Shown here in pieces: positions 9,877 to 19,424 of a DNA stretch of 64,000 bases. Origin of the DNA: Magnetospirillum sp902729445 (GTDB taxonomy: Bacteria > Pseudomonadota > Alphaproteobacteria > Rhodospirillales > Magnetospirillaceae). Where the stretch lies: NCBI RefSeq assembly GCF_902729445.1, contig NZ_CACVCE010000005.1, forward strand, positions 1 to 64,000, written 5' to 3'. The position numbers and the translations under genes are program-made. Under the pieces are notes generated by a model, which worked only from the letters and a program-made list of their open reading frames with translations, was not told the origin of the DNA and did no database searches. Every line of letters begins with the position of its first letter. The first letter of the stretch is position 1.

Positions 9877-10815
9877 TTGTCTTCGACGGTGATCTATACG
9901 CATCCCGTGTGTCTGGACCATGACACCGGCGAGTACCACCCGGAATGCGCCGACCGCATTCGCGCCATCAACCACATCCTCGACCACGAGGAATTCATGT
10001 ACGTCCCGCGCGAAGAGGCCCCGCCCGCGACGGTCGAGCAGATTCTGCGCGCCCATCCGCAAGGCCATTACGACCGCGTGATGGCGGCGGTGCCGGCCGA
10101 CGGCTTGTTCGAGATCGACGGCGACACCATGCTGTCGCCCCGTTCCGGCGAGGCGGCCTTGCGTTCCGCCGGCGGCGCCTGCGCGGCGGTCGATGAAGTG
10201 GCGACCGGACGAGCCCGCAACGTCTTCGTCGCCACCCGCCCCCCCGGACACCACGCCGAACGCGAGCGGCCGATGGGGTTCTGCCTGTTCTCGAATGCCG
10301 CCATCGCCGCGCTGCACGCCCGCGACGCCCACGGCTTCAAGCGGGTGGCGGTGGTGGATTTCGACGTCCATCACGGCAACGGCACCCAGGACGTGCTGTG
10401 GGACAAGCCGGGCACCTTCTACGCCTCGACCCACCAGGCCGACGCCTTTCCCTATACCGGCACGCCCGAGGAAACCGGCGGCGAGGGCGGCGCGGTGGTG
10501 GTCAATGTCCCGCTGCCCGCCGGCACCGGACCCGAGGCCTTCCGCGCCGCCTATACCGACATCATCCTGCCCAGGCTGGCGGCCTTTGCGCCCGACTTCC
10601 TGATTCTTTCGGCCGGGTTCGATGCCCACGCCGCCGACCCGATGGCGCATTTCCGTCTGCAGGTCGGCGATTTCGCCTGGCTGACCCGGCAATTGCTCGA
10701 CATCGCCAAAGCCCATGCCGGCCGGCGGGTGGTGTCGTTGTTGGAAGGCGGTTACGACACCCGCGCCCTGGCGGCGTCGGTCGCCGCCCATATCCGTGTC
10801 CTGATGGAAGGCTGA
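9877..10815 (+). CDS. Histone deacetylase family protein
   Basis: 312 aa, full length for the class II HDAC / acetoin-utilisation AcuC-like family of zinc amidohydrolases. Family motifs are intact: RPPGHHAE, then DFDVHHGNGTQ carrying metal ligands, LSAGFDAHAADPM, and the C-terminal LLEGGYD. In bacteria these enzymes deacetylate small acetylated amines such as polyamines, or proteins; the substrate cannot be told here. The start is a TTG at 9877, preceded by a strong purine-rich RBS (gggaggggga, 9861-9870). It ends 4 nt before the bacteriohemerythrin gene, suggesting co-transcription. Confidence 0.9.
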   Translation: MSSTVIYTHPVCLDHDTGEYHPECADRIRAINHILDHEEFMYVPREEAPPATVEQILRAHPQGHYDRVMAAVPADGLFEIDGDTMLSPRSGEAALRSAGGACAAVDEVATGRARNVFVATRPPGHHAERERPMGFCLFSNAAIAALHARDAHGFKRVAVVDFDVHHGNGTQDVLWDKPGTFYASTHQADAFPYTGTPEETGGEGGAVVVNVPLPAGTGPEAFRAAYTDIILPRLAAFAPDFLILSAGFDAHAADPMAHFRLQVGDFAWLTRQLLDIAKAHAGRRVVSLLEGGYDTRALAASVAAHIRVLMEG

Positions 10816-10819
10816 CGCC

Positions 10820-11266
10820 ATGAGTTTTATCGAATGGACCGAGGAGATGTCGGTCAAGGCGCCGGTGCTGGACGGCCACCACCGCATGATCATCGATTGC
10901 CTGAACCAACTGCACCCATTGTTGGAGACCAAGGGCGACGGGGCCGACATCCGGGCGGTGATGGCCAAGCTCGAAGATTTCGTGCTGGTCCACTTCGCCG
11001 AGGAAGAGCGCGAGATGAAGCAGGCAGGCTTCCCCGACTGGCGCGCCCACAAGGACCTGCACGACCGCATGTACGACGTGGTCTTTTCGCTGAAGTCGGA
11101 CATCGAGCGCGGCAAGGTGCTGGATGCCCGCCACCTTTTCGATCTTCTCAACGACTGGTTGGTCACCCACATCCTGGGCGAGGACCAAAAGTACGTTCCG
11201 TTCATCGCCGGGCACGATCATCAGCCGGTGGCGCAGTGGCGGCGGTCCAACGGAAAGGACGTCTGA
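10820..11266 (+). CDS. Bacteriohemerythrin
   Basis: 148 aa single-domain hemerythrin, a di-iron O2-binding four-helix bundle. The ligand pattern is present: GHHRMI, HFAEEEREM, HKDLHD and THILGED, supplying five His and the bridging acidic residues. The N-terminal IEWTEEMSV is typical of bacterial forms. Likely role: oxygen storage, delivery or sensing in a microaerophilic lifestyle (family knowledge). It closely follows the deacetylase gene and is probably in the same transcript. Confidence 0.93.
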   Translation: MSFIEWTEEMSVKAPVLDGHHRMIIDCLNQLHPLLETKGDGADIRAVMAKLEDFVLVHFAEEEREMKQAGFPDWRAHKDLHDRMYDVVFSLKSDIERGKVLDARHLFDLLNDWLVTHILGEDQKYVPFIAGHDHQPVAQWRRSNGKDV

Positions 11267-11432
11267 CCCGACGGGAATAAAAATCATCGCCTCTAGGGTC
11301 TTTGCTCTGTGTCACGCACAGGGGAAAATCTGGTATCCTTGGGGCACCAGTGAACTCTACCGCCGGAACGGGGCGACGTGTCCTGGGTGTCGGCGTCTTC
11401 CATCAACAGAATGGCGAAGGGGAGAACCCACC

Positions 11433-12380
11433 ATGATCAGACTTATGAAGGCCTTTGTCGCGCTGGCTATCGGGGCGACCGTGGCCGGATGGGCGGCTGG
11501 GGCTCTGGCCGCCGATCCGCCTGTTTCGATGCTGATTCAAGCGACCGGTACGGTCGAGGTCAGCAAGGACGGGGCCAAGTGGACCCCGGTGACCCGCAAC
11601 AAGTTCCTGTTTGCCGGCGACATGGTTCGGACCGGCGCGGACGGCGGCGGCAAGCTTGTCGATCAGGCCAGCAACATGGCCCAGAGCGTCGGCGCCAATG
11701 CCGAGGTCAAGGTCGAAGCGACCGGAATCAAGGCGGTGAAGGGTGCCCTGTCGGCTCCCGAGCCGGCGTCTGGCGATCTGGTCGCCGGTCTTGGCAACCG
11801 CTTCGCCGAGGCCCAGCGCTATACCACCGTGCGCCGCGCCGTCGCCAAGGATGCCGGCGAGATCAAGCTGCGGCTGATTTCGCAGGTCACGCTGTCGGCG
11901 ACCTATCCCGACCTGGTGTGGGAAGGCTATGGCAAGCAGTACGGTTACGTTCTGTCCATCGGCGGCAAGGACATTCCCGTGGCCGGCGCCGAGGGCGACA
12001 TGGTCCGCTTCAAGGTGCCGGAATTGGCGCCGGGCAAGCACACCTTTACCGTCTCGGTCACCGAGGGCGGCAAGAAGGTCGCCGACGCCGAGAAGGAAGG
12101 GGTCATCGTGTGGCTGTCGGCCGCCGAGGACAAGGCCCTGGCCGACGAACTGGCCAAGGTCAAGGCCGCCACCGGCTCCGACGACTTCACCGCCGCCAGC
12201 TTGCTGGATTCCAAGGGTGTGACCGTCGCGGCGATGGACCTTTACCGCAAGTACTTCGACGCCAACAAGACCGACAACGAAATGCGCCCGTTGTTGATCA
12301 AGGCCTACAATGACCTCAAGCTCAAGGACTTGCGGCAGAAGGAAGCCCTGGTCTACAACGAGCAAATGCAGGCCAACTGA
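11433..12380 (+). CDS. Periplasmic FecR-domain-like protein
   Basis: 315 aa. Residues 1-26 are a Sec signal peptide (MIRLMKAFVALAIGATVAGW...ALAADPP). The N-terminal half is FecR-like (ATGTVEVSKDGAKWTPVTRN, LFAGDMVRTGADG). An Ig-like segment (FKVPELAPGKHTFTVSV) and a helical C-terminus follow. The start at 11433 has a ggggag RBS. It is the first gene of a set with a CHASE2-cyclase and a TPR-CHAT protein, separated from them by a strong terminator that probably allows only partial read-through. Probably a periplasmic partner of the extracytoplasmic CHASE2 sensor (inference). Confidence 0.75.
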   Translation: MIRLMKAFVALAIGATVAGWAAGALAADPPVSMLIQATGTVEVSKDGAKWTPVTRNKFLFAGDMVRTGADGGGKLVDQASNMAQSVGANAEVKVEATGIKAVKGALSAPEPASGDLVAGLGNRFAEAQRYTTVRRAVAKDAGEIKLRLISQVTLSATYPDLVWEGYGKQYGYVLSIGGKDIPVAGAEGDMVRFKVPELAPGKHTFTVSVTEGGKKVADAEKEGVIVWLSAAEDKALADELAKVKAATGSDDFTAASLLDSKGVTVAAMDLYRKYFDANKTDNEMRPLLIKAYNDLKLKDLRQKEALVYNEQMQAN

Positions 12381-12396
12381 CGGCTTGGCCGAAACG

Positions 12397-12424
12397 CCCC
12401 GCCGGTTCGCCGGCGGGGTTTTTT
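12397..12424 (+). terminator. Rho-independent terminator after the FecR-like gene
   Basis: A perfect 9-bp GC stem (ccccgccgg/ccggcgggg) with a short loop is followed by six T residues. It lies 17 nt after the FecR-like stop and directly before the cyclase start. Confidence 0.9.
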
Positions 12425-12433
12425 GTCGGATGG

Positions 12434-14506
12434 ATGGGGGGCGGGATGGGGAACTTGTTCAAGCGCTACGATGTCCTGATGACGATCGTGCTGTTCTTGC
12501 TGGCCATACCGGCCCAGCATTTCGAATGGTTCGCACTGATCGAGGACCAGACACTGTCGTTTCGTCACCAGCTGCGGCTGGCCTATGGCGATCCGAAGGA
12601 ATTGGCCTTCTCGAAGAACGACATCGTCCTGGTCAACACCGACGAAGCCTTCTTCCGCGCTTATAAGAGCTTTCCGCTCCGGCGCACCGACATTGCCCAG
12701 ATCATCAAGAACGTCCACGACCTTGGCGCCAAGACCGTCGCGGTCGACATGCTGATGGACTTCCCCAGTTCCTATGGCGAGGACCCGGCCTTGGCCGAGG
12801 TGCTGGCCGGGGCCGGCAACACGCTTCTGGTGGCCCAGGCCGAGTTCGACCACGGCAAGTTCGTCAAGATCAACCGGCCGGCGCCGACCCTGGATGCCGC
12901 CTCGCGCAGCGCCTATACGAATATCAGCTCGAATTCGACCCTGCTGACCATGCTGTCGCGCCTGAAGGTGTACCCCGAGGTGGCGAAGCTGGAAGACGGC
13001 TGGCCGTTCTCGGTGCAGGCGGCGGCGATGTATCTGGGGGTCGAGCCCAAGCTGGTCGGTACCGATCTGATGCTGGGCGAGTTGAAGGTACCGCTGGACA
13101 GCGGCAACCGCCTTTACATCGACTTCCCGCCGCTGCCCACCGGCAGCCGGTTCCTGTCGCAGACGTCGGGCATCAGCGCGCTGGAGTTCCTGGACATCTC
13201 GGCCCTGGACGAGAACGAGCGCGAGGAACTGGCCTATTGGGTGCGCGACAAGATCGTGATCATCGGCGACACCTCGGAAGTGTCGCACGATTGGTTCGAC
13301 ACCCCGGTCGGCATGGTCTACGGGGTGGAAATCATCGCCGACACCATCCACACCCTGCTGAAGGGCGGCCCGCTGCGGCCGCCATCGTCGGAAGTCGAGG
13401 CCCTGGCCATCATCGTCATCCTGGCCCTGATGCTGGCGGTGGCGCGGATGCGCAGTCCGCTGCTGCGCGGCCTGTCGGCCGGCACGATCCTGCTGGGATG
13501 GAGCTTTGTCGCCAGCATGGCCTATGCCAAGGCCGGCACGGTGCTGCCGATGTCCTATGTGCTGCTGGCCGCCTTTCTCAGCTATCTGTGGATCGAGTAC
13601 CGCTATTACATGCTGGAACGCGACCAGAAGCAGCAGATTTCCAAGACCTTCGGCCAATACATCCCGTCCGAACTGGTGGCCGAGATGAACAAGAGCGGCC
13701 AGCAGGTTTCGGTGGGCGGCGAATCGCGCGAGATGACCGTGCTGTTCTCGGACGTGCGCGGCTTCACCACCATCTCGGAAGGTCTGTCGCCGCAAGAGCT
13801 GACCACCTTGATGAACGCCTTCCTGAGCCCGATGACCCACATCATTCATGACCATCGCGGCACCATCGACAAGTATATGGGCGACGCCATCATGGCCTTC
13901 TGGGGGGCGCCGCTGCGGGACGAGGACCATGCCCGCCACGCCATCCAGGCGGCGCTGCGCATGCATACCGGCATGGAGGAACTGGCCGAAAGCTTCGTGG
14001 CGCGCGGCTGGAAGCCGTTGAAGATCGGCATCGGCCTCAATACCGGCGTGATGAATGTCGGAAACATGGGATCCGACTTCCGACTGGCCTATACGGTGCT
14101 GGGCGACGCGGTCAATCTGGGCTCGCGCCTGGAAAGCCTGACCAAGCAGTACGGCGTCAACATCATGATCAGCGAGTTCACCAAGGCCAAGGTGCCAGAT
14201 CTGATCACCCGCGAACTGGATTGCGTGCGCGTCAAGGGCAAGGACACGCCGGTCCGCATCTTCGAGCCGGTCGGCTTCGAGGGCGAGGTCGATGCCGAGA
14301 CGCTGTCGCGCATCAACCGCCACCAGGAAGGCCTGCACCTTTACACCCAGCAGAAATGGGACGCCGCCCGGGTCACTTTCCAGGGCCTGCTGACGGAAGA
14401 GCCGGATCGCAAGATCTACCAGATCTATCTCGACCGCATCGAACATTTCGTCGCCGAGCCGCCGGGGGCGGATTGGGACGGGGTCTATACCCACAAGGAA
14501 AAGTAA
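12434..14506 (+). CDS. CHASE2-domain class III adenylate/guanylate cyclase
   Basis: 690 aa from ATG 12434 (ATG 12446 is an alternative start). Order: N-terminal membrane anchor, a periplasmic CHASE2 domain (about 30-300, with FPLRRTDIAQIIKNV and the region around AKTVAVDMLMDFPS), three membrane helices (about 315-390), then a class III cyclase domain (about 430-610). Metal-binding aspartates lie in LFSDVRGFT (about 437) and YMGDAIMAFWGAP (about 481), so the catalytic core looks intact. A C-terminal tail of about 75 residues follows. It should make a cyclic nucleotide in response to a periplasmic cue. The TPR-CHAT gene starts 24 nt downstream, probably in one transcript. Confidence 0.92.
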   Translation: MGGGMGNLFKRYDVLMTIVLFLLAIPAQHFEWFALIEDQTLSFRHQLRLAYGDPKELAFSKNDIVLVNTDEAFFRAYKSFPLRRTDIAQIIKNVHDLGAKTVAVDMLMDFPSSYGEDPALAEVLAGAGNTLLVAQAEFDHGKFVKINRPAPTLDAASRSAYTNISSNSTLLTMLSRLKVYPEVAKLEDGWPFSVQAAAMYLGVEPKLVGTDLMLGELKVPLDSGNRLYIDFPPLPTGSRFLSQTSGISALEFLDISALDENEREELAYWVRDKIVIIGDTSEVSHDWFDTPVGMVYGVEIIADTIHTLLKGGPLRPPSSEVEALAIIVILALMLAVARMRSPLLRGLSAGTILLGWSFVASMAYAKAGTVLPMSYVLLAAFLSYLWIEYRYYMLERDQKQQISKTFGQYIPSELVAEMNKSGQQVSVGGESREMTVLFSDVRGFTTISEGLSPQELTTLMNAFLSPMTHIIHDHRGTIDKYMGDAIMAFWGAPLRDEDHARHAIQAALRMHTGMEELAESFVARGWKPLKIGIGLNTGVMNVGNMGSDFRLAYTVLGDAVNLGSRLESLTKQYGVNIMISEFTKAKVPDLITRELDCVRVKGKDTPVRIFEPVGFEGEVDAETLSRINRHQEGLHLYTQQKWDAARVTFQGLLTEEPDRKIYQIYLDRIEHFVAEPPGADWDGVYTHKEK

Positions 14507-14530
14507 CGGGCTTCAACGGGAGAAACCGGT

Positions 14531-17500
14531 ATGGCCGCACGTCGCACCCTTGCCTTCCTCGCCTGCGCCACCGCCTTGGGGGCGGTGCTGGCGGTCGCAT
14601 CACCCCAGCCGGCCTTCGCCCAGGGGGCGGCCCCGGGGCTGGCGGACCGGGCCAAGCAGGCGCTGGGCAAGGGCAACGCGGCCGAGGCCTTCACCTTGTA
14701 CAAGAAGGCCCACGAGGCGGCGCCCACCAACCTGGATTACGCCCACAACGCCGCCGCCCTGGCCATGCAGTTGGGCGATGTCGAATCGGCGGCCAGCCTG
14801 TTGCAGGCCGCCCACAAGATCGCCGTCGGCGCCGGCAAGCGCGACGATGCGGCGGCCTATGCCGCCGAGGTGGCCAAGCTGCGGGAAGCGGTGCCGCCGG
14901 CCATGGCCGAGCGCCAGGCCAAGGCGTCGGCCGTTCCCGCCGGCCGCGAGTCCGCGGTCGGCATGTGGAACCGCATGCGCCAGGCGGCGATGGCCGCCGC
15001 CAGCCAGGGCAATCTGGACCGCGCCCAAGAAGTGGGCGCCCAGGCCCTGTCGGTCGCCACCGACAATTTAGGCCCGGACCATATCGCGACCATCTTCAGC
15101 GGCTCGGATCTGGGGCAAATCCAGATGGCGGCCGGCAAGATCGAGCCGGCCGGGGCCAGCCTGAAGGCGGCCATCGCCGCCGCCGAGCGCGCTTTGGGGG
15201 CGGGGCATCCGGAAACCTTGAAGATCCAGGGACATTTGGCCGCCCTGGAAACGGCCCAGGCCCGTTTCCCCCAGGCCGCTCATATTCAGGGCGAGATGGC
15301 CAAGGCCGCCGGCCAGGCGCTGGGGCCGATGCACGATCTGACCTTGTCGGCCCAGGCGGCGCAGGCCCGCTCGCTACAGAATTCCGGGCGCTATCCCGAG
15401 GCTGAAAAGCTGCTGAACGCCGCCTGTGCGGCGCGCGCCAAGTCCTATGGCGAGGTCCATCCCAAGACCGGCACCTGCGTCGCCCAACAGGCCGAACTGG
15501 CCCGCCAGATGGGCGAGTACGACAAGGCCCAACCCTTGATCGCCAAGGCGCTGTCCATTCAAGACAGCGCGCTGGCCGCCGGCGACCCGGCCGGCTTCTC
15601 GACCCGCTCGGAAGCGGCCGCCATCGCCTTTCGCATGGGCCGGCTGGAGGAAGCCCAGGCCATGATGGAAGCCCTGGTCAAGGATGCCCAAACCGCCGGC
15701 GACGTCGAGACGGCGATGGCCATCAAGGGCGAGTTGGCCGAGGTGGTCGACGAGCGCGGCGACCATGCCCGCGCCGAAGCCCTGGCCAAGGAAGTCCTGG
15801 ACCATCAGACCAAGACACTGGGCAACGCCCACCCCAATACCGTCGCCACCTTGTCGTCCTTGGGCGCGATTTATCGCAAACAGGGTCGGCTGGCCGAAGC
15901 CGAGGCGGTGTTCAAGGAAGCCTATGAGCGCTTCGAGAAGGTGCTGGGCCTGGACCATCGCTCGACCATCGTGGCGGCCAACAATCTGGGCGAGATCCTG
16001 GAGAAGCAGGGCCTGTACGATCAGGCCGAGCCTTACCTGCGCACCGCCGTCGAGGGCAGCCGCAAGGTGCTGGGCGATTCCCACCCCTCGACCCTGGTCA
16101 GCATGAACAACCTGGCCCTGTTGAACGAGAGCCAGGGCAATTTCGACAAGGCCGAGGCGTTCTATAAAAGCGCCATCATCGTCTTCACCAAGAAGATGGG
16201 GGCCAATCACCCCGACACCTTGGCCTTCGTCAACAATCTGGCCTACCTCTATCTGCTAAAAGAGGAATTCGCCAACGCCGAGCCCTTGTTCCGCCAGGTG
16301 GTGGCGGCCTGGACCAAGTCCTATGGTCCGCGCCACATCAACACCTTGAAGGCGCGCAACTCGCTGGCCCGGACCATGCACCGCCAGGGCAAGCTGGCCG
16401 AGGCCGAGGCCTTGTTCCGCGAGGTGTTGAAGGCCAGGTCCGACGTGCTGGGGCCGAAGCATCTGGACGTGCTGCGCTCGCAGATCGACCTGGGCAACTT
16501 GCTGCGGACCGCCAAGCGGCTGGACGATGCCGATTCCATGCTGACCAAGGCCGCCGCCATGGGCGAAGAGGTGCTGGGGCCGCTGCATCCCTATACCTTC
16601 GAGGCGATGAACGGCCTGGCCGACGTCAAGGTGGATAAGGGCGACCTGAAAGGTGGCCTGGGGGTGCGCTCGACCATCTTCGCGCGCCGCACCGACTTCC
16701 TGAACCGTATGCTGTACGTCACCGGCGACAATGCCCGTGAAGGCTATGTCCGGCTGCATCAGCCGGAACTGGCGGCCTATATGGAGCTTTTGTCGCGGCT
16801 GGATCCGGAAACCGCCGGCAAGGGGTTGCTGGAAGTCAGCCTGAACCGCAAGGGCATCTTGTTCAAGGTGGCGTCCGAGCTGGCCCAGTTGGGCCGCCTC
16901 AGCAAGAACCCCGAACTGGACAAGCTGAATTCCGAACTGACCGAGGCGCGCAAGAAGCTGGCGGCGCTGACCCTGTCGGGGCCGACCGAGGAAACCAAGG
17001 ACCGCCACGCCGAGATCCTGCACGAGCTGGAAGAGCGGATCAACCGCCTGCAATCCGACCTGGGCCGCGCCAGCGTGCGGTTCCAGAAGACGGTCGAACG
17101 GATCAAACTGGAAGAACTGGTCGAGTTCCTGCCCGAGGATTCGGTACTGGTCGATTTCCAGCTGTTCACCCATGCCGGCAAGCAGAAGCTGGTGGCGGCG
17201 ACGTTGCGCAAGGACGGCGGCAAGCCGGTCTACAGCATGATCGCCTATGACGATCCGGCCAAGATCGACGCCGCGATCCAGAAATACCGCACCGACATCC
17301 AAAGCGAAGAAATCGACCTCGATGAGCTGCTCGAGGTCGGGCAGAAGACCTATGGCCTGATCTGGGCGCCGTTGGCCGACAAGATCGGCAAGAAATCGTC
17401 GGTCTTCCTGATTCCCGACGGCATGCTGAACATCCTGCCCTTCACCGCCCTGGTGGAAAAGAACGGCAAGTACCTGATCGAGCGTCTGGACCTGCACATC

Positions 17501-18361
17501 TACACCACGGCGCGCAACCTGCTGCCCAACAAGCTGCCGCCGGCCACCGGCGGGATCATGATCAATGCCGGCCCCGACTATAATACCGAGGCGGTGACCG
17601 GGAAGGAGAACCTGGAAAAGGCCCGGTCGCGCGGCTCGTCGGTGGCGGGCGGCCTGCGCGGCATGTCGTCGGGCATGCGCGGCCTGAAGTTCGACCCGCT
17701 GCCGGGTGCCGAGAAGGAAGGCCAGCTGATCCGTCAAAAGGTCACGGTGGTCGGCAAGACCAGCACCATCTACAGCAAGCTGGACGCCCAGGAGCGCGTG
17801 CTGCGCGACATGGAACGCCCGCCCGAGGTGCTGCACATCGCCACCCACGGCTTCTTCCTGAAGCCCGACGATACCCTTCGGAAGCGCCTGTTGAAGCTGC
17901 AGCGCGGCGGCGACATCCAATTGCCGCCGCCGGGCGACAACCCGCTGCTGCGATCCGGTCTGGCCTTTGCCGGCATCAACGCCAACGCCCAGCTGCTGGG
18001 CGAGATTGACACCGACAATGACGGCGTGTTGACCGCTCTCGAGGTGCTGGGGCTGGATTTGACCGGCACCAAGCTGGCGATCCTGTCGGCCTGCGAAACC
18101 GGCCTGGGTGAAATCCATGAAGGCGAGGGCGTCTACGGCCTGCGCCGCGCCTTCCAAGAGGCCGGGGCAGGTTCGGTGGTGTCGTCCCTGTGGGAAGTCA
18201 GCGACGCCGGCACCCAGACCCTGATGAACGCGCTGTATGGCCGCCTGCTGGCCGGCAAGAGCCCGCATCAGTCCCTGCGCGAGGCCCAATTGGAGATGCT
18301 GCGCATCGGCCAATGGAGCTCGCCCTATATCTGGTCGGCCTTCTTCATGGTCGATGGCTGA
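14531..18361 (+). CDS. TPR-repeat protein with C-terminal CHAT (caspase-like) peptidase domain
   Basis: 1276 aa. A signal peptide (to about residue 33, ...QPAFAQ) is followed by some 600 residues of tetratricopeptide repeats of the kinesin-light-chain type (repeated A-E-A/L-x...LG-x-x-H-P-x-T units), a helical coiled segment (about 770-870), and a CHAT domain (about 930-1276). The caspase-type dyad is present: His1106 in IATHGFF and Cys1188 in ILSACETGLG. CHAT proteases act in programmed death or signalling; here the export signal places it in the periplasm. It ends before a strong bidirectional terminator. Its pairing with a cyclase and a FecR-like protein suggests an envelope-sensing system (inference). 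Confidence 0.9.
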   Translation: MAARRTLAFLACATALGAVLAVASPQPAFAQGAAPGLADRAKQALGKGNAAEAFTLYKKAHEAAPTNLDYAHNAAALAMQLGDVESAASLLQAAHKIAVGAGKRDDAAAYAAEVAKLREAVPPAMAERQAKASAVPAGRESAVGMWNRMRQAAMAAASQGNLDRAQEVGAQALSVATDNLGPDHIATIFSGSDLGQIQMAAGKIEPAGASLKAAIAAAERALGAGHPETLKIQGHLAALETAQARFPQAAHIQGEMAKAAGQALGPMHDLTLSAQAAQARSLQNSGRYPEAEKLLNAACAARAKSYGEVHPKTGTCVAQQAELARQMGEYDKAQPLIAKALSIQDSALAAGDPAGFSTRSEAAAIAFRMGRLEEAQAMMEALVKDAQTAGDVETAMAIKGELAEVVDERGDHARAEALAKEVLDHQTKTLGNAHPNTVATLSSLGAIYRKQGRLAEAEAVFKEAYERFEKVLGLDHRSTIVAANNLGEILEKQGLYDQAEPYLRTAVEGSRKVLGDSHPSTLVSMNNLALLNESQGNFDKAEAFYKSAIIVFTKKMGANHPDTLAFVNNLAYLYLLKEEFANAEPLFRQVVAAWTKSYGPRHINTLKARNSLARTMHRQGKLAEAEALFREVLKARSDVLGPKHLDVLRSQIDLGNLLRTAKRLDDADSMLTKAAAMGEEVLGPLHPYTFEAMNGLADVKVDKGDLKGGLGVRSTIFARRTDFLNRMLYVTGDNAREGYVRLHQPELAAYMELLSRLDPETAGKGLLEVSLNRKGILFKVASELAQLGRLSKNPELDKLNSELTEARKKLAALTLSGPTEETKDRHAEILHELEERINRLQSDLGRASVRFQKTVERIKLEELVEFLPEDSVLVDFQLFTHAGKQKLVAATLRKDGGKPVYSMIAYDDPAKIDAAIQKYRTDIQSEEIDLDELLEVGQKTYGLIWAPLADKIGKKSSVFLIPDGMLNILPFTALVEKNGKYLIERLDLHIYTTARNLLPNKLPPATGGIMINAGPDYNTEAVTGKENLEKARSRGSSVAGGLRGMSSGMRGLKFDPLPGAEKEGQLIRQKVTVVGKTSTIYSKLDAQERVLRDMERPPEVLHIATHGFFLKPDDTLRKRLLKLQRGGDIQLPPPGDNPLLRSGLAFAGINANAQLLGEIDTDNDGVLTALEVLGLDLTGTKLAILSACETGLGEIHEGEGVYGLRRAFQEAGAGSVVSSLWEVSDAGTQTLMNALYGRLLAGKSPHQSLREAQLEMLRIGQWSSPYIWSAFFMVDG

Positions 18362-18385
18362 TCGACTGGGGCGGTGGTCAACGAA

Positions 18386-18417
18386 AAAGGCCCGGTCCCC
18401 AAAGGGGCCGGGCCTTT
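18386..18417. terminator. Bidirectional terminator between CHAT gene and cspA
   Basis: A long stem (aaaggcccggtcccc / ggggccgggccttt) with a 3-nt loop and A/T runs on both sides serves the two convergent genes. Confidence 0.9.
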
Positions 18418-18438
18418 CCGTTGGCTAAGCCTGACGGC

Positions 18439-18645
18439 TTAGACGGCGCGGATGTTCACCGCAGCCATCTTGCCGGTGCGACCACGCTCCAGCTCGTAGG
18501 ACAGCTTCTGACCTTCGTTCAGGCCGCTCATGCCGGCGCGCTCGACGGCCGAGATGTGGATGAACACGTCGGCCGAGCCGTCCTCGGGCTGAATGAAGCC
18601 GAAACCCTTGGTGCTGTTGAACCATTTCACGGTGCCAGTGGACAT
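18439..18645 (-). CDS. cspA: Cold-shock protein (CspA family)
   Basis: 68 aa, one cold-shock domain. RNP1 (KGFGFIQPEDG) and RNP2 (DVFIHISAVE) are intact, with the usual N-terminus GTVKWFNSTKGFG. It binds single-stranded RNA and DNA as an RNA chaperone. The start at 18645 has a canonical GGAGGA RBS 6-7 nt upstream. The ~210 bases upstream (18646-18859) hold no gene and probably contain its promoter and 5' leader. Confidence 0.95.
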   Translation of the reverse strand: MSTGTVKWFNSTKGFGFIQPEDGSADVFIHISAVERAGMSGLNEGQKLSYELERGRTGKMAAVNIRAV

Positions 18646-18859
18646 TAGATCCTCCATTGCTGGCGTGGCTCCGCGCCCGGTGGTGCGGAGCATCAAATCA
18701 GGTATGGGGAAGTCCAGGAGTGGCGGCCTTCGAAAAGGCGGCGTCGCGGGGGTTGCCCTAACTATTCGACCCGCAGATGGTGACAGCTTCCGACTCGTTT
18801 CGCAAGGGCGAAATAGAATCGCCGGAAGGGCGGCCCGTGCCACCCTTCCGGCGACGGCT

Positions 18860-19258
18860 CTATTCCGCGGCGACCTGACCGATGGCCGGGGCGGTCTTGA
18901 TCGGCGTGGTGAAGCTGATGGTGCCCTGGGCCGTGTCGGTGAACAGGTGCACATTGGCGACGCCGGTCTGCCAATCCTCGCCGACCACGGCCATGACCGA
19001 CAGGTTGCGGCCCACCATGCCCGACTGGCTCTGCAGATCCATGCGGAAGTGGGTGTTGTTGGGCATCACCGTCATGGTGATCACCGGGCCGCTGACCGGC
19101 ATGCGCACGTCCAGCGGCGGGTTGGTGGCCTGGGTGACGGTGGCGATGCCCGACGCGGTCTTGTGCACGGTATCGACCACCAGCTGCATCGACAGCACGC
19201 AGCCGCCGGGCATGGTTTCGGACGAGACGTAGGAAACGAGGAACGTACCGACAGTCAT
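18860..19258 (-). CDS. DUF1842-like hypothetical protein
   Basis: 132 aa from ATG 19258, chosen for its GGAAGGA RBS; an upstream in-frame start would add 30 poor residues. The block LSMQLVVDTVHKTASGIATV followed by TQATNPPLDV resembles the DUF1842 domain of unknown function. It is a beta-rich small protein without signal peptide or membrane segment. Monocistronic by spacing. Confidence 0.7.
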   Translation of the reverse strand: MTVGTFLVSYVSSETMPGGCVLSMQLVVDTVHKTASGIATVTQATNPPLDVRMPVSGPVITMTVMPNNTHFRMDLQSQSGMVGRNLSVMAVVGEDWQTGVANVHLFTDTAQGTISFTTPIKTAPAIGQVAAE

Positions 19259-19424
19259 GGTGTGTGTCCTTCCTGCATGTTGTTTTCCTTGATGCCCGAA
19301 GGGTGGATGCAGCCACCGCTTTAGGTGGGAACATGCTAGCTCATACACACGTCAAAATAGAGTCCAATAATGTGACAAATCAGTACCGATTGCATGCGGT
19401 TCGATGCAATCGAAAGTGGAATGG

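Noticed and set aside
12353..14494. Long minus-strand frame (713 aa) opposite the CHASE2-cyclase gene
   Set aside because: Mirror frame caused by high GC; the plus strand has full cyclase domains, while the minus product is His/Gln/Asp/Arg-rich without motifs.
16256..18313. Long minus-strand frame (685 aa) opposite the TPR-CHAT gene
   Set aside because: Shadow of the CHAT gene in a high-GC genome; composition biased, no domain.
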